A DNA stretch of 64,000 nucleotides from Amycolatopsis iheyensis. Lineage in GTDB: Bacteria; Actinomycetota; Actinomycetes; Mycobacteriales; Pseudonocardiaceae. The DNA is taken from positions 124,001 through 188,000 of the forward strand of contig NZ_JAMXQV010000009.1 in assembly GCF_024703995.1 (NCBI RefSeq). Reading direction: 5' to 3'. Each line of letters begins with the position of its first letter. The stretch's first letter is position 1. A model generated the notes under the pieces. It worked only from the letters and a program-made list of their open reading frames with translations. It made no database searches and was not told the origin of the DNA. Shown one piece after another: positions 57,439 to 64,000 of this stretch. The translations under genes and the position numbers were made by a program.

Positions 57439-58932
57439 ATGACGAGTGTCGCTTCCGCGCGGGTCCGGACCGAACACGGTGTCGTCGAAGGCCGCGAGGT
57501 CGACGGCCTGCACCACTTCCGGAACATCCCTTACGCCGCGCCGCCGTTCGGGCCGCGCCGGTTCCGGCCACCGTCGCCGCCGGCGGGCTGGGACGGCGTC
57601 CGCGACGCCACCCGGCCCGGGCCCGCCGCGCCGCAGGTGGCGGAGGAGAACCCGCTGGGCGCGATCTACGCGGCGACCGAGACCGGTGAGGACTGCCTGA
57701 CCGTCGAAGTGTGGACGCCGGACCCCGGCCGCGTCGGACTGCCCGTCATGGTGCACCTCCACGGCGGCGGCTACATCTACGGCGCCGGCTCGCTGCCCGG
57801 CTACAGCGGCAGGAACTTCGCCCGCGACGGCGTCGTGCACGTCGGCGTCAACTACCGGCTGGGCATCGACGGCTTCCTCTACCTCGGCGAAGGCCACGAC
57901 AACCTCGGGCTGCGCGACCAGTCGGCGGCGCTGGCCTGGGTGCAGCGCAACATCGCCGCGTTCGGCGGGGATCCCGCGCGCGTCACGATCTTCGGCCAGT
58001 CCGGCGGGGGCGTGAGCGTCATGAACCACCTCGCGTTGCCCGCTTCCCGCGGCACGTTCGCCGGCGCGATCGCCCAGAGCGGCTGCTCGATGGCGTCGGT
58101 GGACGCCGACGAGGCGTGGCGGGTGACCCGGCAGGTCGCCCGCGACCTCGGCGTCGCGCCGACCGTGGCGGGACTGTCGTCGGTGAGCCTCGACCGCACG
58201 GCGGCCGCGTCGTTCAAGGCGTTGAAGCGCTACGCGCTGGGCCTGGTCCGCGGCGATCGGCGGGCGCTGCTGCTCAGCCCGTTCCGCGGCGTGCACGGCA
58301 CGGAGTTCCTGCCGGCGAACCCGGTCCGGACGGCGGGCACCGCGCCGGGGGTCCCGCTGCTCGCCGGCACGGTGCGCAACGAGGCCGGGCCGCTGATCGA
58401 AGGCATCGCGAGCGTCGCGGGCCCGGTGGCGCCGCTGATCCGCCTGGGCCTGCGCCGCACCTTGGGCATGGACGCCGCGACGGTGCGCGCCTACCGCGAA
58501 GGCCCGCGCCGCGTCCGCGGACTGGCCGCGCTGGTCGAGGCCGGCTGGACGGACTGGGGCTTCCGCATCCCGACGATCCGCCTGCTCGAAGCGCGGCCCG
58601 AGCCGTCGTGGCTGTACGAGTTCCGCTGGCAGCGCGAAGGCATCCCGCCGGGCTCCGGCTCGTTCCACGCGATCGACCTGCCGTTCGTGCGCGACGACCT
58701 GGAAACGGTGCTGGCGCTGGGAAAGCCCGCGGTCGACGCGTTCGGCGCGGCTCCACCGGCGGAGCTGGCCCGGCGCATGCACGCGGACTTCATCCGCTTC
58801 GCGACGACTGGTGATCCCGGCTGGGCGCCGTACGACCACCGCACGCGGGCGACGATGGTGTACGACACGGAGAGCCGGGTGGTCGACGACGCCGCGGGCG
58901 CCGAGCGGGCGGCCTGGGCCGGGCGGCGGTGA
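57439..58932 (+). CDS. Type-B carboxylesterase/lipase family protein
   Basis: A 497-residue esterase. The oxyanion hole is VHLHGGGYIYGAGS, EDCLTVEVWTP is the family signature, the nucleophile Ser is in VTIFGQSGGGVSVM, and His lies near SGSFHAIDLPFV. There is no signal peptide, so it acts in the cytoplasm. It hydrolyses carboxylic esters of unknown type. With the CocE-type enzyme and the alpha/beta hydrolase it makes three esterases under one motif. The last codons reappear as decayed copies downstream. Confidence 0.87.
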   Translation: MTSVASARVRTEHGVVEGREVDGLHHFRNIPYAAPPFGPRRFRPPSPPAGWDGVRDATRPGPAAPQVAEENPLGAIYAATETGEDCLTVEVWTPDPGRVGLPVMVHLHGGGYIYGAGSLPGYSGRNFARDGVVHVGVNYRLGIDGFLYLGEGHDNLGLRDQSAALAWVQRNIAAFGGDPARVTIFGQSGGGVSVMNHLALPASRGTFAGAIAQSGCSMASVDADEAWRVTRQVARDLGVAPTVAGLSSVSLDRTAAASFKALKRYALGLVRGDRRALLLSPFRGVHGTEFLPANPVRTAGTAPGVPLLAGTVRNEAGPLIEGIASVAGPVAPLIRLGLRRTLGMDAATVRAYREGPRRVRGLAALVEAGWTDWGFRIPTIRLLEARPEPSWLYEFRWQREGIPPGSGSFHAIDLPFVRDDLETVLALGKPAVDAFGAAPPAELARRMHADFIRFATTGDPGWAPYDHRTRATMVYDTESRVVDDAAGAERAAWAGRR

Positions 58933-59104
58933 GGGAGAGAGGTGTCCGGTTCGCGGGATCGGCCGGTGACCGAACGCGGCCGGTGACCTCGACTGGGCGC
59001 CGAGTGGGAGGGCGGGCGGCGGTGGGCGGGTCGGCCGGTGACCGAACCCCGGCCACCACCGGCGACTCCGGCCGAGCGCCGAGCGAGCGGCCTGGGCGAC
59101 GGTG
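58897..59104 (+). repeat. Decayed tandem copies of the carboxylesterase 3' end
   Basis: The gene end (GGGCGCCGAGCGGGCGGCC ... CGGTGA) is followed by two degenerate copies starting near 58997 and 59079. Exact pieces include TCGGCCGGTGACCGAAC at 58959-58975 and 59031-59047 (17 bases, 72 apart), and GAGCGGGCGGCCTGGGC (58905-58921) matched at 59081-59097 with one change. No gene is visible in the 243 bases between the esterase and the PucR gene apart from these repeats. Confidence 0.65.
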
Positions 59105-59175
59105 ACAAGGCGCGGTGACAAGGCGGCGTTGACAACACGGGCTTAGGCTCTCGGCGACCGGACCGTGAGGGAGCG

Positions 59176-60399
59176 GTGAGCCAGATGCGCGAGCACCAGC
59201 CGGAGGTCCGGGCGACGGCGAGCCTGCTCGCGACCAGCGTCCTGGCGCGGCTCGACGAGCTCACCGACGCCCTGGTCGCCGTGATCCTGGCGCAGAACCC
59301 CGGCTACCACCTGGTCGACGTCGTGCCCGACGACGACCTGCGGTGCTCGTGCCGCGACAACCTCCGCCGCGTGCTGCAGCTGATCGACCAGGGGAGTGGC
59401 GAGCCGGCCGAGGAGCTCTACGACGCGGCGAGGCTGACCGGGCGGCGCCGGGCGGAGCAGCAGCTGCCGCTCGACGACGTCCTGCGCTCCTTCCGCCTCG
59501 GCGGGCGGCTGGTCTGGCAGGCGCTGACCGAACAGGCGCGGGCGGCCGGCGACGTCGACACCGAAGACATGCTCGACCTCGCGACGCTCGTCTGGGAGGT
59601 CGTCGACGCGATCTCCGCGCAGGTCGCCCTCGCCTACCACGCCGCCGAGCGGAACCTCGTCCGCGCCGACGAGCAGCGCCGCGCCGCGCTGTGGGAAGGC
59701 CTGCTGCAGGGCCGCGCGGCCGAGCCCGGCTTCGCCTACGAGGCCGCCCGGACGCTGCGGCTCCCGGCGTCCGGTCCGTACGTCGTCGCCGCGGCCGCGG
59801 GCGTCGCCGACGCCGCCGCTGTCGAGCCGCTGGCCCAGGCGCTCGAACGCGCCGGCTCGCCGTCCGCCTGGCAGCTGCGTGCCGACCTGCTCGTCGGGCT
59901 GATCTCGGTGCCCGGCCGGGACGTCGCGAAGGCCGCCGCCGTGGTCGGCGCCGCGGTCTCGGTGCCGGCCGGCGTCTCCCTCGTCGTCGACGGCCTGGCC
60001 GGGCTCGGCTCGGCCTACCAGCAGGCGGTGCTCGCGATGCGGACCGTCCCGCCGCGACGCACCGAGGTCGTCTGCCTGGCCGAGCGGCTGCCCGAGGCGC
60101 TGCTGCTCAGCTCGCCCGAGCTGACCGGGTCGCTGATGGAGGCGTGGCTGGGCGGCCTGCTCGACCTCGCCGGCGAAGAGCGCGACCTGCTCGTGGACAC
60201 GCTCGCGACGTGGGTGCGCACCGGCGGTTCGGCGACCCGCTCGGCGCAGGCGTTGCACTGCCACCGCAACACCGTGCTCAACCGCGTCCACCGGCTCGAG
60301 ACGCTGACCGGGCACCGCCTCACCGGCGGTGACCTGCCGCTGGAGCTGGCGCTGGTCGTGCGGGCGCTGCCGTTCCTGCCGCCACCCCGCGTGCCCTGA
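59176..60399 (+). CDS. PucR/CdaR-type transcriptional regulator
   Basis: A 407-residue regulator with a helical RsbRD-like N-terminal region (about 15-165; LDDVLRSFRLGGRLVWQALTEQARAAG), a GGDEF-related middle part and a C-terminal PucR HTH (about 350-398: LVDTLATWVRTGGSATRSAQALHCHRNTVLNRVHRLETLTGHRL). Such proteins activate purine, sugar-acid or other catabolic genes. The adjacent molybdenum hydroxylase genes are the natural target. GTG 59176 is chosen; ATG 59185 is possible. Confidence 0.83.
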   Translation: MSQMREHQPEVRATASLLATSVLARLDELTDALVAVILAQNPGYHLVDVVPDDDLRCSCRDNLRRVLQLIDQGSGEPAEELYDAARLTGRRRAEQQLPLDDVLRSFRLGGRLVWQALTEQARAAGDVDTEDMLDLATLVWEVVDAISAQVALAYHAAERNLVRADEQRRAALWEGLLQGRAAEPGFAYEAARTLRLPASGPYVVAAAAGVADAAAVEPLAQALERAGSPSAWQLRADLLVGLISVPGRDVAKAAAVVGAAVSVPAGVSLVVDGLAGLGSAYQQAVLAMRTVPPRRTEVVCLAERLPEALLLSSPELTGSLMEAWLGGLLDLAGEERDLLVDTLATWVRTGGSATRSAQALHCHRNTVLNRVHRLETLTGHRLTGGDLPLELALVVRALPFLPPPRVP

Positions 60400-60407
60400 T
60401 CGGCACC

Positions 60408-60428
60408 GGCTGTGCACTGTGCACAGCC
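60408..60428. promoter_or_regulatory. 21-base perfect palindrome upstream of the molybdenum hydroxylase
   Basis: GGCTGTGCAC-T-GTGCACAGCC lies nine bases after the PucR-type stop and 125 bases before the hydroxylase start. It could be the operator of the PucR-type activator or a hairpin terminator of that gene; there is no T-run, which favours an operator. Confidence 0.55.
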
Positions 60429-60552
60429 GCACTAGCCCAAAAGTAGGCACGTCGCTCCTTCTTTCGGCGGGTGACGTATGTAACACTCCAGCGCGGCGGT
60501 GCCCTCCGGCCGCACTTCTCCGACACCGTCGTTCGAGAGGACCCAGCTGCTC

Positions 60553-62886
60553 ATGCTCGACCCCGAACTCCACGCGCCCCCACCGCGCACCTCCGAGGCG
60601 CGGCCGATGGGCCGCCGCCGGTTCCTCGGCTTCGTCCTCGCCGCTCCGACCCTCGCCGTCGCCGCGCAGATCGGCGCCGCCGAGCTCGCGCCCGAGCGGG
60701 CGGACGCGGCGATCCCGTCCCTGCCGCAGCCCGAGGACATCTTCGACCTCGGCGACCTGCAGAACCTTGCCGCCGCGCCCACCTCGGGCCTGATCACGGT
60801 CGGCGTCGGCGCCGACGGGCGCGCGTCGTTCGCGGTGCCGCGCACCGAGGTCGGCCAGGGCATGACCACGGCGGTGGCGATGATGATCGCCGAGGAGCTC
60901 GACCTGCCGCTGGACCACGTCGACGTCACCCTCGCCGACGCCCGGCCCGAGCTGCTGATGAACCAGCTCACCGGCGGGTCCAACTCGATGCGCAGCATCT
61001 ACGTCCCGGTGCGGACCGCCTCGGCGATCGCCCGGCAGCGGCTGCTCGCCGCGGCCGCGGCCAAGTGGGGCGTGCCGGTGTCGCAGCTGACCACGTCCGG
61101 CGGCGTCGTCCGGCACTCCAGCGGCAAGCAGGCGGGCTACGGCTCGCTTTCGAAGGCCGCCGCGTCGGCCAAGACCATCAGCGTCGCCGCCACCCTCAAG
61201 CCGCAGGGGCAGTTCCGCGTGCTGGGCACGCCGCAGAACCGGCTCGACGCGCTGGCCGCGGTGACCGGCAAGAAGACCTTCACCCTCGACATGGACGTCC
61301 CGGACGCCCTGCCGACGATGGTCGCCCGGCCGCCGACGATCAACGGCAAGCCCCGCGCGATCCTCAACGCCGCCGAGGTCAAGGCGATGCCGGGGATCAC
61401 CGACGTCGCGGCGATCACCTACGGCGTGGCGGTCCGCGGCCGCACGTTCGGCCAGTGCATCGACGCGATCCGCGCGCTGAAGGTCACCTGGAGCGCGGGC
61501 ACGGTCGACGGCGAGTCCGACGCGACGGTGCTCAAGAAGCTCAAGGCCGCGCAGCTGCCGATGACCGTGCCCGGGTTGCTGGACCAGTACATCGACGCCG
61601 AGTTCACCTTCGCCGCCGCCAGCAACAGCCCGCTGGAGACCGGCGCCGCGATCGCCGACGTCCGCGCGGACCGGGCGGAGATCTGGTCGTGCGTGAAGGT
61701 GCCGATCGTCGCGCAGGAGGACATCGCCGCCCGGCTGGGCCTGCCGCAGAGCGCGGTCAAGGTGCACGTCACCCAGGGCGGCGGCTCGTTCGGCCGGCAC
61801 CTGTTCCACGACGCCGCCGCCGAAGCGGCCGAGGCGTCGCAGCGGATGGGCAAGCCGGTCAAGCTGATGTGGTCGCGCACCGACGACTTCCGGCAGGGCC
61901 GCATCCACCCGATGTGCGTCTCGCGCGTGCGGGCGACCTACCTGCTCGGCAACGTCATCAGCTTCGAACAGCGGCACACGAGCGTCCAGACGGAGTTCAG
62001 CCACGGGCTGGGCGAGATGATCACCGCGACGGCCGCGAAGCTCCCGATCGCCGGCAACCTCAGCTTCGCCGAGTCGATCTTCCTGCTGAGCCAGTCCTCG
62101 CCGTACAACTTCGGCGTCACCACCCAGCTGCTCAACGAGATCCCGCTGAAGTTCAACACCGGCAGCATGCGCAACATCTACTCGCCGAACGTCGTGACGG
62201 CCGAGGAGCTGGTCGTCGACCAGCTGGCGAAGAAGTTCGGCAAGGACCCGGTCGCGTTCCGCCGCGAGTTCCTCAAGGACGACCGGCTGCGCGCGGTGCT
62301 CGACAAGGCCGTGCAGGTCGGGAACTGGGGTCGCGCGCTGCCCGCCGGGGTGGCGCAGGGGATCGCGCTGCACTCGGAGTACCGCGGCGCGGTCGCCGTG
62401 CTGGTGGAGATCGACTGCCGGCCCGAGACGGTCAACCGCAAGGTCCGCGACGGCGTGACCGGCCCGCGGGTGTCGAAGGCGACCGTGGTCGTCGACCCCG
62501 GGTTCGCGATCAACCCGCGCGGGCTCGAGGCGCAGATGATCGGCGGCCTCAGCGACGGCATCGCGATGTGCCTGACTTCCAGCCTGCACATCAAGGACGG
62601 CCTGCCGCTGGAAGGCAGCTGGGACAACTACTTCTACACCCGGGAGTGGAACACCCCGCCCGAGACGCAGGTGGTGATCATGCCGAACACGTCGTCGAAC
62701 CCCAGCGGCGCCGGCGAACTCGCCGTGGCGCCGTCGTTCGCGGCGGTCGCCTGCGCCTACGCCAGGGCGGTCGGCAAGATGCCGACGTCGTTCCCGATCA
62801 ACCACGGCACGCTCTCGTTCGAGCCGTTGCCGCTGCAGCCGTCCACACCGCCGTCGCCCACCGACGGCCTCGACCACGCCTACTAG
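60553..62886 (+). CDS. Molybdopterin-binding subunit of an isoquinoline 1-oxidoreductase-like hydroxylase
   Basis: A 777-residue large subunit of the xanthine-dehydrogenase family, IorB-like. A twin-arginine signal (GRRRFLGFVLAAPTLAVAA) is followed by the two molybdopterin domains (PRTEVGQGMTTAVAMMIAEELDL, TQGGGSFGRHLFHDAAAEAAE). The catalytic Glu is Glu722 in SNPSGAGELAVAP. It would hydroxylate an N-heteroaromatic or aldehyde using water, with the Fe-S subunit encoded next. The Tat signal predicts folding with cofactor in the cytoplasm, then export. ATG 60553 follows GAGAGGA. Confidence 0.86.
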   Translation: MLDPELHAPPPRTSEARPMGRRRFLGFVLAAPTLAVAAQIGAAELAPERADAAIPSLPQPEDIFDLGDLQNLAAAPTSGLITVGVGADGRASFAVPRTEVGQGMTTAVAMMIAEELDLPLDHVDVTLADARPELLMNQLTGGSNSMRSIYVPVRTASAIARQRLLAAAAAKWGVPVSQLTTSGGVVRHSSGKQAGYGSLSKAAASAKTISVAATLKPQGQFRVLGTPQNRLDALAAVTGKKTFTLDMDVPDALPTMVARPPTINGKPRAILNAAEVKAMPGITDVAAITYGVAVRGRTFGQCIDAIRALKVTWSAGTVDGESDATVLKKLKAAQLPMTVPGLLDQYIDAEFTFAAASNSPLETGAAIADVRADRAEIWSCVKVPIVAQEDIAARLGLPQSAVKVHVTQGGGSFGRHLFHDAAAEAAEASQRMGKPVKLMWSRTDDFRQGRIHPMCVSRVRATYLLGNVISFEQRHTSVQTEFSHGLGEMITATAAKLPIAGNLSFAESIFLLSQSSPYNFGVTTQLLNEIPLKFNTGSMRNIYSPNVVTAEELVVDQLAKKFGKDPVAFRREFLKDDRLRAVLDKAVQVGNWGRALPAGVAQGIALHSEYRGAVAVLVEIDCRPETVNRKVRDGVTGPRVSKATVVVDPGFAINPRGLEAQMIGGLSDGIAMCLTSSLHIKDGLPLEGSWDNYFYTREWNTPPETQVVIMPNTSSNPSGAGELAVAPSFAAVACAYARAVGKMPTSFPINHGTLSFEPLPLQPSTPPSPTDGLDHAY

Positions 62887-62895
62887 GAGCCCGCC

Positions 62896-63372
62896 GTGCC
62901 GAACCAAACGTTCAAGGTCAACGGCCGCGTGGTCACCGTCGACGCCGATGACGACCTCCGCCTGCTCTGGGTGCTGCGTGACCTGCTCGGGATCACCGGT
63001 CCCAAGTACGGCTGCGGGCTCGACGTCTGCAAGGCGTGCACGAGCCACATCAACGGCAAGGCCTTCAACCCGTGCTCGGTCCGCGTCGCCGACATCAAGG
63101 ACACGGACGAGATCACCACGATCGAAGGCCTGCCCGCGACGGTGGGCAAGGACCTGCACCCGATGCAGGAAGCCTGGCTGCAGCTGGACGTCCCGCAGTG
63201 CGGCTACTGCCAGCCGGGCCAGATCATGGCCGCGGTGGCCAAGGTCCGGCAGGCGCGCGAGGCGGGCCGGGACATCACCGACGCCGACCTCGACGAGATC
63301 CGCAACATCTGCCGGTGCGGGACCTACGCGCGGATCCGCGACGCGATCAAGGAAGGCGCGAAGGAGATGTGA
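62896..63372 (+). CDS. (2Fe-2S)-binding subunit, IorA-like
   Basis: A 158-residue iron-sulfur subunit. The plant-type [2Fe-2S] cysteines are 40, 45, 48 and 60 (YGCGLDVCKAC ... NPCSV); the second cluster cysteines are 102, 105, 139 and 141 (QCGYCQPG, ICRCGTY). It passes electrons from the molybdenum subunit to an acceptor. It lies nine bases after the large-subunit gene, with the order large-small the reverse of the usual IorA-IorB. It has no signal of its own and would be carried by the partner. GTG 62896 start. Confidence 0.9.
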   Translation: MPNQTFKVNGRVVTVDADDDLRLLWVLRDLLGITGPKYGCGLDVCKACTSHINGKAFNPCSVRVADIKDTDEITTIEGLPATVGKDLHPMQEAWLQLDVPQCGYCQPGQIMAAVAKVRQAREAGRDITDADLDEIRNICRCGTYARIRDAIKEGAKEM

Positions 63373-63380
63373 CGCCGCGG

Positions 63381-63409
63381 GTGAAGGCCGTCGCCGCGAC
63401 GGCCTTCAC
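63381..63409. terminator. Perfect 13-base-pair hairpin between convergent genes
   Basis: GTGAAGGCCGTCG, loop CCG, CGACGGCCTTCAC. It lies eight bases after the Fe-S subunit stop and includes the stop codon of the BCCT gene, so it probably ends transcription from both sides. Confidence 0.72.
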
Positions 63410-64000
63410 GCGCCGGGTCGGTGCCGGCGACGGCGGCGACCGGCGTCGGTGCGTTCCTCGTGCAGTTCCTTCAACGACCGCATCATCGCGTCCTCCTGCT
63501 GCATCAGCGGGTCGCGCCGCAGGTCCTGCCACACCGACAGGCACAAGCCGACCATCACGAACAGGAACGGGACCGCGATCAGGATGGTCAGGTTCTGCAG
63601 CCCGGTCAACGCCTCGTTGCCGCCGACCAGCAGCATCACCGCTGCCACCGCGCCCATCAGCACGCCCCAGAAGATCACCACGCTCTTGCGCGGGTGCACA
63701 CTGCCGCGCTGGGACAGCGTGCCCATCACCACCGAGGCCGCGTCCGCGCCCGAGACGAAGAAGATCGAGACCAGCAACATCACCAGCACCGCGATCGGCA
63801 CGAACCACGGCAACGTCTCCAGCAGCTCGAACGTCGCCGACTGGGCGCTGCCCGCGCCCGCGATGTCCGTGCCCGCGCGCTGCCTGCTGATCGCCGCGCC
63901 ACCGAAGATCGCGAACCACACCAGGCTCACCACGCTCGGGATCGCGATCACGCCGAAGATGAACTGGCGGATCGTGCGGCCGCGGGAGATCCGGGCGATG
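63406..64000 (-). CDS. BCCT-family transporter (5' end outside window)
   Basis: C-terminal 197 residues of a betaine/carnitine/choline transporter. The visible part shows SRGRTIRQFIFGVIAIPSVVSLVWFAIFGGAAI, then VPIAVLVMLLVSIFFVSGADAASVVMGTLSQRG and VIFWGVLMGAVAAVMLLVGG, the late-helix pattern of the family, and a basic cytoplasmic tail (RRDPLMQQEDAMMRSLKEL ... RRRRRHRPGA) that in BCCT members senses osmotic strain. The N-terminal half and start lie beyond the right edge. Confidence 0.88.
   Translation of the reverse strand, partial: IARISRGRTIRQFIFGVIAIPSVVSLVWFAIFGGAAISRQRAGTDIAGAGSAQSATFELLETLPWFVPIAVLVMLLVSIFFVSGADAASVVMGTLSQRGSVHPRKSVVIFWGVLMGAVAAVMLLVGGNEALTGLQNLTILIAVPFLFVMVGLCLSVWQDLRRDPLMQQEDAMMRSLKELHEERTDAGRRRRRHRPGA

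Noticed and set aside
59143-63159. Long open frame antisense to the PucR and molybdenum hydroxylase genes
   Set aside because: Same GC-codon shadow effect; low-complexity translation, and three well-supported genes lie on the plus strand.
1-64000. CRISPR array, tRNA/rRNA genes, insertion sequences, prophage or attachment sites
   Set aside because: No spaced identical repeats, cloverleaf-like sequences, transposase or integrase motifs were seen; the repeats present are degenerate and tied to gene edges.

Overview
The window is high-GC actinobacterial chromosome. Gene content points to a filamentous or soil actinomycete of the Pseudonocardiales, Amycolatopsis-like: HtaA-type heme proteins, F420-dependent luciferase-like oxidoreductases, GlxA/AraC, TetR, PaaX and WYL regulators, secreted glycan hydrolases and many GTG starts with GTGA/ATGA overlaps. 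This placement is inference from gene types, not a search. No tRNA, rRNA, CRISPR array, IS element or prophage was seen. It looks like an accessory region of small catabolic and surface modules, each with its own regulator.

Layout. 1-5621: an iron-regulated heme uptake locus, hmuTUV plus surface proteins, with two IdeR/DtxR boxes in the divergent promoter. The minus-strand arm carries a 24-codon coupled small ORF and an array of decayed repeats of one gene's start region. 5608-13460: a membrane protein, an MFS pump behind a MerR-type operator, a PEP mutase-like lyase with a sialidase, an HxlR regulator and NmrA-like reductase sharing one operator sequence, an FkbM methyltransferase and an F420 oxidoreductase. 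13600-17283: a large secreted GH87 alpha-1,3-glucanase. 17326-20374: an NDH-2-like flavoprotein and a small protein behind ECF41-like promoters, a frameshifted cupin and a GlxA regulator. 20470-25529: a HAD phosphatase with a coupled 32-codon membrane ORF, a secreted protease, a TetR-pnbB-pnbA p-nitrobenzoate module, and an ECF sigma factor with a membrane partner.

25646-36769: small catabolic units (decarboxylase, frameshifted quinone oxidoreductase with AraC, MHS transporter with PaaX, DUF3311/SSS symporter/TIGR04076/LLM operon under an XRE-cupin repressor), an aldo/keto reductase remnant, and a VOC protein facing a WYL regulator. 36914-40031: two secreted peptidoglycan hydrolases convergent with a membrane-anchored HTH protein. 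Its outer part joins a peptidoglycan-binding domain to a lysozyme-like domain lacking the usual catalytic Glu. I consider this candidate cell-wall sensor the most interesting object here. 40227-44049: a GntR-controlled dehydrogenase/aldehyde dehydrogenase/cupin operon. 44130-47412: an unknown protein, a TraR/DksA zinc-finger protein, a GlxA regulator and an HD-domain protein. 47543-52745: a complete beta-oxidation cassette followed by a double TetR protein. 52732-58932: a CocE-type hydrolase (frameshifted), MFS transporter, alpha/beta hydrolase, TetR and carboxylesterase, tied by three copies of one operator-like motif. 59176-63372: a PucR-type regulator and a two-subunit molybdenum hydroxylase. 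The window ends inside a BCCT transporter.

Two features recur. First, several gene edges carry decayed tandem copies of the gene's own start or end (1754-2086, 2858-2931, 40176-40249, 58897-59104). Second, three genes have a single-nucleotide frameshift (cupin, quinone oxidoreductase, CocE hydrolase) and one has lost blocks in frame (aldo/keto reductase), so either real decay or local sequence error is present.
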